Source: Yoonia ponticola (GTDB lineage Bacteria > Pseudomonadota > Alphaproteobacteria > Rhodobacterales > Rhodobacteraceae). Taken from it: a stretch of 64,000 nucleotides of DNA. Below, piece after piece: positions 44,241 through 51,110 of the stretch. The notes beneath the pieces are model-generated. The model had not been told where the DNA came from. It searched no databases and saw only the letters and a program-made list of their open reading frames with translations. Each line of letters opens with the position of its first letter. The stretch's first letter is position 1. Where the stretch lies: NCBI RefSeq assembly GCF_014199395.1, contig NZ_JACIJM010000001.1, positions 372,001 to 436,000 of the forward strand, in the 5' to 3' direction. The translations under genes were made by a program, and so were the position numbers.

Positions 44241-45204
44241 TCGTACCGCTGAAGGCCTGTTTTGGATGTCACGCTATGTTGAGCGGATGGATTTCATGGC
44301 GCGTTTGCTGGACGCAGGGCGCCGTTTGGATTCACTGCCGCGCCGAGATGGCATTCCGTTGAATGAATGGACGTCTATTGTAGTGGCGTCAGGGTCGTCT
44401 GACACGTTTCCGAGTGATCCCAAATCAGCCGATGCGTTGTCGGTTTGCGAACATTTGATCCGCGACACGTCCAATCCGTCGTCGATCGTGTCATGTATCG
44501 ATGCGGCTCGGTTTAACGCCAAAGCTGTGCGTACATCGCTGACGGCAGAAGTGTGGGAAGCGATCAACCAGACGCAAGCCGAGTTGAAGCAAGACCTCGC
44601 GAATGGCTTGGACCGCAAGCATCTGACCCAGTTTCTGGACAAAGTACGCAGCCGCACGATCTTGATTGGCGGGGCAATCACCGAAACCATGTTGCGCAAT
44701 GATCGTCACGGGTTTGTGCAGCTTGGCAAATGGTTCGAACGTGCTGATTCCACCGCGCGTCTGTTGGACGTCAAGTACCATATCCTACTGCCGCGTGTAT
44801 CCGATGTCGGTGGTGGTCTGGACTACCTACAATGGCTGCAAATCCTGCGTGCTGCGAATTCTGCGGGGGCATTCCGCCAGATCTACGGACGTAATCTGGA
44901 TGCCGAAGGTGTCGTGGACCTGCTTGTGCTGAATAGTGACAGCCCACGGTCACTGCGCACTGCACTATCACATGTTTACGGTGAAATCCTGACGCTGGCC
45001 TCGGACCACGATCACCGACACAGGGACTTGGTGCACCGTTTGCGAGCGAACTATACACAGTTGATGGACCTTTCGGTTCCCGACATTTTCGCGGAAGGCC
45101 TGCACGAATGGCTGACCAAGTTTATCGTTGAATTGAATGGCACCGCGATCGAGACGGCCAATGTCTTTGGCTTTGGTGCCAAAGAAGTGTCCGAAAGTTT
45201 GTAA
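44233..45204 (+). CDS. Alpha-E domain protein (DUF403)
   Basis: This 323-residue, all-helical protein begins MLSRTAEGLFWMSRYVERMD, the hallmark of the alpha-E (DUF403) family. The later stretch FVQLGKWFERADSTARLLDVKY repeats the motif. It always accompanies the circularly permuted ATP-grasp protein and may be a partner or substrate carrier. The genes overlap by 8 bp, so translation is coupled. No catalytic residues can be assigned. Confidence 0.93.
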   Translation: MLSRTAEGLFWMSRYVERMDFMARLLDAGRRLDSLPRRDGIPLNEWTSIVVASGSSDTFPSDPKSADALSVCEHLIRDTSNPSSIVSCIDAARFNAKAVRTSLTAEVWEAINQTQAELKQDLANGLDRKHLTQFLDKVRSRTILIGGAITETMLRNDRHGFVQLGKWFERADSTARLLDVKYHILLPRVSDVGGGLDYLQWLQILRAANSAGAFRQIYGRNLDAEGVVDLLVLNSDSPRSLRTALSHVYGEILTLASDHDHRHRDLVHRLRANYTQLMDLSVPDIFAEGLHEWLTKFIVELNGTAIETANVFGFGAKEVSESL

Positions 45205-45306
45205 AATATTTAACATTTTGCCGTATCCAGCCCTTCGGTAACTTGCGGGGAATGGCTGCTTGCCTCATAGATCAGCGCTTAGTGCACCTTTTGGATGGAT
45301 CGACAG

Positions 45307-46038
45307 ATGACGTATTGTGTGGCAATCAAACTGGACGAAGGTTTGGTTTTTTTATCTGACACGCGCACGAACGCGGGTATGGATAATATTGCCAAGTTCA
45401 AAAAGATGTTCTCGTGGGAAATTCCCGGTGACCGCTGCATCACGATGATGACGGCTGGCAACCTTGCGATTACTCAGGCGGTGATTTCGCTGTTGCAGGA
45501 AAATATTGATCGTCCCGACAATGGGCTTGAAACCATTTTGTCTGCGCCATCAATGTTCCGGATTGTCGAACTGGTCGGCGATGCGATGCAAGTTGTTCAA
45601 AACCGCTATGGCCCAGGTCTGTCGCAATCCGGCGAAAGTACTGCAAGCTCAATTTTGGTTGGTGGACAGCGTAGTGGCGGCGAGCATCGCTTGTTCCACG
45701 TCTACTCGGCAGGCAATTTCATCGAGGCGACGACTGAAACACCCTATTTCCAGATCGGTGAACATAAGTATGGCAAGCCGATTCTGGACCGGATTATAGC
45801 GCCTGATACGCCGTTAAACGTCTGCGTCACTGCGGCGCTTCTGTCGATGGATTCGACGCTGCGCTCTAATCTTTCGGTGGGGATGCCGTTGGATTTGACG
45901 GTGCTGGAAACAGACAAGTTGGTGTTTTCGCAAAATCGTCGCATCGAAGAATTCGATCCGGATTTTCAGCGGTTGTCGCAGGAATGGTCCGGTGCATTAC
46001 GTAAAGCATTCGACGAGATGATTCATCTGACAGTTTAG
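45307..46038 (+). CDS. Anbu, proteasome-type protease
   Basis: This 243-residue protein is the ancestral beta subunit (Anbu) relative of HslV and the proteasome. After Met removal it begins TYCVAIKLDEGLVFLSDTRTNAG, exposing the catalytic Thr; the DTRTNAG stretch and the Lys of KFKKMFSWEI complete the Ntn-hydrolase core, with TAGNLAITQAV next. The ATG at 45307 is chosen because it places Thr at position 2; the ORF start at 45295 would bury it. It follows the alpha-E gene by 102 bp. The physiological substrate of Anbu is not known; the neighbours suggest a peptide made or modified by the ATP-grasp and transglutaminase-like proteins. Confidence 0.92.
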   Translation: MTYCVAIKLDEGLVFLSDTRTNAGMDNIAKFKKMFSWEIPGDRCITMMTAGNLAITQAVISLLQENIDRPDNGLETILSAPSMFRIVELVGDAMQVVQNRYGPGLSQSGESTASSILVGGQRSGGEHRLFHVYSAGNFIEATTETPYFQIGEHKYGKPILDRIIAPDTPLNVCVTAALLSMDSTLRSNLSVGMPLDLTVLETDKLVFSQNRRIEEFDPDFQRLSQEWSGALRKAFDEMIHLTV

Positions 46039-46153
46039 ACACTCTAAACGCCGCATATCTGTGCGGTCTATTTGCTTGCCAATCCTAGCTGACACTGTGA
46101 TCAATTCATGGACCGTAAGGTTCATTGATCAGGTTTCGAGCTGGGAAAAGTAG

Positions 46154-47395
46154 ATGCAGATTATCGTGGCAGGTGCTGGAATCGTTGGCGTATCTTGCGC
46201 GATTTGGCTGCAACGTGCTGGGCACGATGTAACAATCGTGGATCGGGCTGGACCTGCAAGCGGGACGAGCCACGGCAATGCCGGTGTTCTGGCCGCTGCC
46301 GCGATTGTGCCGGTGACAACGCCGGGGCTGATCTGGAAAGCGCCGGGAATGCTCTTGAACAAAGACGCGCCGTTGTTTCTGAAATGGTCATATTTGCCCA
46401 AACTGATCCCATTTTTGGCGAAATACCTGACATACACCACTGATAAGCACGTTGATTACTATTCTTTGGCGATGGCGACATTGCTTCAGGATTCTGCGGA
46501 TCAACACATCGCTTTGGCAAAGGGCACGCCTGCTAAGGCATTTATCGGGACCGAAGACTACTGCTTTGGCTACGCGACAAAGGCGGATTTCGAGGCGGAC
46601 AGCTATGGCTGGTCGAAACGCAAAAACGCTGGTTACGTTTACGATGTTGTCGATGCCAAAACCTATGCGGCATATGATCCAACCTATGGGGATGCTTTTG
46701 AGGTCGTCGTGCGCTGCAAGCATCATGGCCGCATCTCTGATCCGGGAAAATATGTCCAAGCGCTTGCCGATCATTTCGTTGACCAAGGCGGCAAACTGCA
46801 AATTCAGGAAATCACCGATATCGATGTGACGGATGGCGCAATCACGGCACTGAAAACCAAAGACGGTGATCTAACGGCGGACCGCATCGTCTTTGCATTA
46901 GGTCCTTGGTCAAAAAAGATCGCGCATAAACTCGGCGTCAAAGTCCCGTTAGAAAGCGAACGTGGCTATCATATCGAATTTACAAACCCGTCGCAGATGC
47001 CAAAATCCCCGATGATGGTCGCGAGCGGTAAGTTCGTGATTACACCGATGGACGGACGCTTGCGGGCGGCGGGCGTTGTCGAATTTGGCGGTTTGGAAAA
47101 AGGCCCGAGCCGTGCGCCTTTCGATCTGTTGAAACGGCAGGTGAACAAAGTGCTGCCTGATCTGGAATACGACGATATCGTCGAATGGATGGGGCATCGC
47201 CCTGCGCCTGCGGACAGTTTGCCATTGATCGGTGCGAATGATGCAGGCGGAAAAAGCTACAGTGCGTTTGGCCATCAACACGTTGGCCTGACGGGTGGTC
47301 CGAAAACAGGGCGCATCATCGCGGACCTGGTCAGCGGGACAAAGCCAAACATTGATCTGGCCCCCTTTGATCCACGAAAATACGCGGTGCGTTAG
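46154..47395 (+). CDS. FAD-dependent D-amino acid dehydrogenase-like oxidoreductase
   Basis: This 413-residue DAO/DadA-family flavoprotein has the FAD motif VAGAGIVGVSCAIWLQRAGH, followed by GTSHGNAGVLAAAAIVP typical of DadA, and a C-terminal GHQHVGLTGGPKTGRIIADL. It would oxidise a D-amino acid or secondary amine to an imino acid and pass electrons to the respiratory chain. No alanine racemase is next to it. The gene stands alone 115 bp after Anbu and faces the 94-aa gene with 3 bp between stops. The substrate is not certain. Confidence 0.86.
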   Translation: MQIIVAGAGIVGVSCAIWLQRAGHDVTIVDRAGPASGTSHGNAGVLAAAAIVPVTTPGLIWKAPGMLLNKDAPLFLKWSYLPKLIPFLAKYLTYTTDKHVDYYSLAMATLLQDSADQHIALAKGTPAKAFIGTEDYCFGYATKADFEADSYGWSKRKNAGYVYDVVDAKTYAAYDPTYGDAFEVVVRCKHHGRISDPGKYVQALADHFVDQGGKLQIQEITDIDVTDGAITALKTKDGDLTADRIVFALGPWSKKIAHKLGVKVPLESERGYHIEFTNPSQMPKSPMMVASGKFVITPMDGRLRAAGVVEFGGLEKGPSRAPFDLLKRQVNKVLPDLEYDDIVEWMGHRPAPADSLPLIGANDAGGKSYSAFGHQHVGLTGGPKTGRIIADLVSGTKPNIDLAPFDPRKYAVR

Positions 47396-47398
47396 GGC

Positions 47399-47683
47399 TT
47401 ATTCTATTGGCAAGTTCTTAAGCGCATCGGCGTTGACGCGGCGATAATTCACGAAAGCATTCGCGCTGAGCACGACAAAGAAACTATCCATATCAACCAA
47501 GACATAGCCTTCTTCCAAGAGACAGCGTGTGAGTGCAGTAATATCGTCAGGATACAGCCGACGTGTTCCTAATAGCTCGCGTATTTGCTTGCTTGCGACA
47601 CGGTAGCGTCCTGTATTTTTGCCACCAAATGACATTGTATAAAGTGCGGCTAGCTGGCGGGCTGTCTGTACGTATTTATCCAT
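47399..47683 (-). CDS. Uncharacterised 94-residue protein
   Basis: I do not recognise this small protein. It is basic and soluble, and looks helical at first (MDKYVQTARQLAALYTMSF) with a possible winged-helix-like part: GRYRVASKQIRELLGTRRLY, then DDITALTRCLLEEGY and a strand VLVDMDSFFVVLSANAFV. That order (helix, helix, beta wing) would suit a DNA-binding or protein-binding role. It is divergent from the RimB/RimK operon, with two palindromes between the two starts. A ribosome binding site (AGAGTGGA) and good codon usage support a real gene. Confidence 0.65.
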   Translation of the reverse strand: MDKYVQTARQLAALYTMSFGGKNTGRYRVASKQIRELLGTRRLYPDDITALTRCLLEEGYVLVDMDSFFVVLSANAFVNYRRVNADALKNLPIE

Positions 47684-47694
47684 GCGTCCACTCT

Positions 47695-47706
47695 AATGTG
47701 TACATT
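47695..47706. promoter_or_regulatory. Inverted repeat AATGT-GT-ACATT
   Basis: This inverted repeat lies 12 bp from the start codon of the 94-aa gene, next to a longer palindrome. It may be a second half of a composite operator or a ribosome-proximal repression site. Confidence 0.4.
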
Positions 47707-47708
47707 AA

Positions 47709-47726
47709 TTTTGTCTATAGACAAAA
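47709..47726. promoter_or_regulatory. Perfect 18-bp palindrome in divergent promoter
   Basis: TTTTGTCTATAGACAAAA is a perfect 18-bp palindrome in the short gap between the 94-aa gene and the RimB-like gene. Its right half overlaps a possible -35 element (TAGACA, 47718-47723), followed by TATAAG at 47739-47744 with a 15-bp spacer. The position suits a repressor or activator that controls both directions. Confidence 0.6.
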
Positions 47727-47788
47727 ATATTTTACCTATATAAGAAATTCTTGAAGTTACGATGGAGTGCTGCGAGGGTGGTAACGAT

Positions 47789-48298
47789 ATGATTGGCTTG
47801 GACATGAATTTGGAATTGAAGCCTAAAAAGCAAAAGGCGGACCTGCTGGTCGTTGGTTGGATGGAGCATTTGGATCTGCCTGATCTCGACATCTTGCAGC
47901 TCAAGGCGAAAATCGACACTGGCGCACGAACGTCTGCGTTGCACGCGACAAACATCGAAGTCTTTGATCGTAATGGTGTTGAATGGGTGCGGTTTCAGAC
48001 GCAAATCGCTGACGATGCACCTGTCCATTGGGCTGAATGTCCAATCTACGACCGTCGCCAGATCAAGAACACAAGCGGCATTCCGGACGAACGGATTGTG
48101 ATCCGCACGCGGTTGAAATTGACGGAACGGTCGTGGCTGATTTCAGTCTCACTTGCTGATCGGACCAACATGACGTTCCCGATGATCATCGGGCGTACCG
48201 CTTTGAAAAAACATAATATTGCGGTGCATACACGTCGCTCAAACTTGACCAGAGATTTAGGTCATTCAAGCCGGAAGGCAGAAAGGGTTTTCGAATGA
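47789..48298 (+). CDS. RimB-like retropepsin-type protease (RimK-associated)
   Basis: This 169-residue protein belongs to the family once called ATP-dependent zinc protease, now seen as retropepsin-like. The motif [16 protein letters not shown] near residue 40 contains the D-T-G-A of aspartic peptidases, and [17 protein letters not shown] near the end is also conserved. In Pseudomonas the relative RimB trims glutamate tails added by RimK. The ATG at 47789, behind GAGGG, is preferred; ATGs at 47762 and 47804 are possible. Its stop overlaps the rimK start by 4 bp. Confidence 0.85.
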   Translation: MIGLDMNLELKPKKQKADLLVVGWMEHLDLPDLDILQLKAKIDTGARTSALHATNIEVFDRNGVEWVRFQTQIADDAPVHWAECPIYDRRQIKNTSGIPDERIVIRTRLKLTERSWLISVSLADRTNMTFPMIIGRTALKKHNIAVHTRRSNLTRDLGHSSRKAERVFE

Positions 48299-49200
48299 AA
48301 ATTGCTATGATGGCGCGAAACGCCCAACTTTATTCTCATAAACGTCTTAAGGAAGCCGCTGAAGAACGCGGGCATGAATTCCACATCATCAACACGCTGC
48401 GATGCTACATGAACATCGCATCCCGTCGTCCGGAAATGTATTATAACGGCGAAAAACTCGAAGGTTTTGACGCGGTGATCCCTCGGATTGGCACATCGAT
48501 TACGTTCTATGGTCTCGCCGTTTTGCGTCAGTTTGAAATGATGGGCGTTTATCCCGTCAACGAAAGCGTCGCGATTGGACGTAGCCGTGACAAATTGCGC
48601 TCCATGCAATTGTTGGCGCGGGACGGCATTGGCCTACCTGTGACGACCTTTGCGCACGATCCCAAGCAAACCGACGAAGTGTTGGAATTGGCGGGCGGTG
48701 CACCTGTTGTGATTAAATTGCTCGAAGGTACGCAGGGCATCGGGGTTGTTTTGGCGGACACAAAACGGTCCGCGACCTCTGTGGTCGAGGCATTCCGTGG
48801 CGCTGGCGTGAACATCTTGCTGCAAGAATTCATCAAAGAAGCAGGCGGCACAGACATTCGTGCCATCGTCGTTGGCGGCAAAGTGATCGCTGCGATGAAG
48901 CGCACCGGGGCAGAGGGCGATTTCCGCTCGAACTTGCACCGTGGTGGCTCGGCTCAGTTGATCAAACTGTCACCGGAAGAACGGTCAACCGCTGTGCGCG
49001 CTGCTAAATCCATGGGCTTGAACGTCTGTGGCGTAGATATGCTGCGTGCAAACCACGGCCCAGTCGTCATGGAAGTGAACTCTTCTCCAGGCTTGGAGGG
49101 CGTGGAAAAAGCGACCGGTCTCGATGTTGCAGGTAAAATTATCGAATACATCGAAAAGAACGCCGTACCGGGCAAAACAAAGACCAAGGGCAAAGGTTAA
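48295..49200 (+). CDS. rimK: RimK-family alpha-L-glutamate ligase
   Basis: This 301-residue ATP-grasp enzyme begins [21 protein letters not shown] and has [55 protein letters not shown], and the metal-binding [18 protein letters not shown] at the C-terminus, as in RimK. RimK adds glutamates to the C-terminus of ribosomal protein S6 or makes poly-glutamate. It is coupled by overlaps to the RimB-like gene (4 bp) and the deacylase gene (1 bp). Confidence 0.93.
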   Translation: MKIAMMARNAQLYSHKRLKEAAEERGHEFHIINTLRCYMNIASRRPEMYYNGEKLEGFDAVIPRIGTSITFYGLAVLRQFEMMGVYPVNESVAIGRSRDKLRSMQLLARDGIGLPVTTFAHDPKQTDEVLELAGGAPVVIKLLEGTQGIGVVLADTKRSATSVVEAFRGAGVNILLQEFIKEAGGTDIRAIVVGGKVIAAMKRTGAEGDFRSNLHRGGSAQLIKLSPEERSTAVRAAKSMGLNVCGVDMLRANHGPVVMEVNSSPGLEGVEKATGLDVAGKIIEYIEKNAVPGKTKTKGKG

Positions 49201-50243
49201 TGCCGCGCCGCGCACCGTTCGAAATTGGTGGCTTTAGCGTCCCGGCTGGTAATCGGGAAACGCTAGGCTTGCCTGTCAGTGTTCTGTCGGATCACACTCC
49301 GGTTAGCATGTCCGTGCACGTCGTGCATGGTAAGCAGGAAGGGCCAACCGTTTTTGTCAGCGCAGGGATACATGGGGACGAAGTGATCGGCGTCGAAATC
49401 GTTCGTCGTCTGCTGCGTGCCCCAAACCTTGCAACGATGCGCGGCACACTTATCGTGGTTCCGGTTGTGAATGCCTTTGGTTTGATAAACCATTCCAGAT
49501 ACTTACCTGATCGGCGCGACCTAAATCGGATGTTTCCGGGTAGTCCGAGCGGATCGCTTGCGTCGCGTTTGGCTAATATTTTTCTAACCGAAGTCGTCGC
49601 AAAATCTGATCTCGGGATTGATCTGCACTCTGCCGCCATACACCGCACGAACTTGCCACAGGTGCGGATTTCGCCCGACAATCAGTATACTGCCCAGCTC
49701 GCAGACATTTTTGGGGCACCTGTCGTGTTACAATCGCCGCTGCGGGACGGATCGTTGCGCGGCGCTGCAAAAGAGCTTGGTAAAGATGTGCTGCTCTTTG
49801 AAGCTGGCGAAGGTCTACGCTTTGACGAGACGTCAATCCGCGCGGGCGTGATGGGGATTTTGCGCGTGCTGCGGCACCTTGGCATGGTGAATAGCAAAGG
49901 GATCGCAAAGCCGAAAGCAACGCCGCAATATTGTAGTTCTAGCAAATGGTTACGTGCGCCTGTTGGCGGCCTGCTACGGACGTTTCGCGCCGACGGCGAT
50001 GTTGTGGCAACTGGCGACGTGATGGGCGCTGTGTCTGATCCGTTCGGCGAAGTTGAAGAAGAAATCATCGCCCCGTTTAACGGCATTATTATCGGTCGTG
50101 CCGTGTTGCCGATTGTGAACGAAGGCGACGCAGTGTTCCATCTGGCCCGCGTCAAATCAATGTCAAAGGCCGAAGGCGTGATGGAAGAATTGAACGACCA
50201 CCTCTCGGATGATCCGCTTTTTGACGAAGACGAAATCATTTAA
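49200..50243 (+). CDS. Succinylglutamate desuccinylase/aspartoacylase-family protein
   Basis: This 347-residue M14-like zinc hydrolase shows SAGIHGDEVIGVEIVRRLL, where His and Glu bind zinc, RDLNRMFPGSPSG with the substrate-binding Arg, and LGIDLHSAAIHR with the third ligand His. It ends in a carboxylate-rich tail. Family members remove acyl or amino acid groups from amides of aspartate or glutamate. Since the gene overlaps rimK by 1 bp, an action on glutamylated products is a reasonable inference. Confidence 0.9.
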   Translation: MPRRAPFEIGGFSVPAGNRETLGLPVSVLSDHTPVSMSVHVVHGKQEGPTVFVSAGIHGDEVIGVEIVRRLLRAPNLATMRGTLIVVPVVNAFGLINHSRYLPDRRDLNRMFPGSPSGSLASRLANIFLTEVVAKSDLGIDLHSAAIHRTNLPQVRISPDNQYTAQLADIFGAPVVLQSPLRDGSLRGAAKELGKDVLLFEAGEGLRFDETSIRAGVMGILRVLRHLGMVNSKGIAKPKATPQYCSSSKWLRAPVGGLLRTFRADGDVVATGDVMGAVSDPFGEVEEEIIAPFNGIIIGRAVLPIVNEGDAVFHLARVKSMSKAEGVMEELNDHLSDDPLFDEDEII

Positions 50244-50337
50244 CTGCCGGTCTCAACCCATCGTGTTGAAGTCCGCCGCAGTTCTGCCATACCCGTCCTG
50301 AAATTTACTCCTTTGACGTATTTGGACGGATCAGCGC

Positions 50338-51102
50338 ATGACAAAAGTTGCAATCATCACCGGCGGCCTTTCTGGCATGGGTCTCGCCATTGCGAAACGT
50401 CTTCATCAAGAGGGGACTGTGGTCTGTATCGGTGCGCGACGCGGCGCTGATCCGCAGGCTATTGCCAAGCTGCATGCTGATGTTGGCGCACCGATTTACG
50501 TGGCTGCCTTGGATGTACGTGATAGCGAAAACGTCGCGGGTTTTGTGCAAAATGTCATCACCGCGCACGGTCGGGTTGATATCCTGGTGAACACCGCTGG
50601 CGTTTACGAAGAAGAAGCCGTGATTGGCCATTCGGACAAGCTGTGGGATGATACAATCGACACCAATCTGACCGGCACGTTCAAGATGATCCGCGCCGTG
50701 TTGCCGAGCATGACAGCGCAGAAATGGGGACGGATTGTCAATCTAGCCTCCGTCGCGGCTCATAACGGCATGATCAATAATGCAGCCTATTGCGCGTCAA
50801 AAGCGGGTCTCTTGGGTCTTGGCCGCTGTGTCAGTCTCGAAGGTGCGGCGCATGGCGTGACCTGCACCAGCATTAGCCCGACGTGGGTCGAGACCGAAAT
50901 GCTCAAGCAGTTTGTCGATCAGGAGATCGCTGACACAGGTGCTAGTCGCGCCGAGGTTCAGGCAAAATACGAAGCGTCAAATCCGCAAGGTGCGTTGGTC
51001 CAACCTGCTGAAATCGCTGATCTTGTGGCGTTTTTGGTCAGCGATGCTGGCCGCGCGATCACGATGGAAGACATTCAGGTCAACGCAAGTTCGATGTGGT
51101 AG
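50338..51102 (+). CDS. SDR-family oxidoreductase
   Basis: This 254-residue classical short-chain dehydrogenase has the cofactor motif TGGLSGMGLAIA at about 8-19, NTAGVYEE instead of the usual NNAG, and the active site Ser and YCASKAGLLGLGRC. It resembles 3-hydroxybutyrate dehydrogenases and 3-oxoacyl reductases. It ends 8 bp before the convergent carboxylate reductase gene and starts 94 bp after the deacylase gene. The substrate is unknown. Confidence 0.87.
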   Translation: MTKVAIITGGLSGMGLAIAKRLHQEGTVVCIGARRGADPQAIAKLHADVGAPIYVAALDVRDSENVAGFVQNVITAHGRVDILVNTAGVYEEEAVIGHSDKLWDDTIDTNLTGTFKMIRAVLPSMTAQKWGRIVNLASVAAHNGMINNAAYCASKAGLLGLGRCVSLEGAAHGVTCTSISPTWVETEMLKQFVDQEIADTGASRAEVQAKYEASNPQGALVQPAEIADLVAFLVSDAGRAITMEDIQVNASSMW

Positions 51103-51110
51103 TGTAGGTC

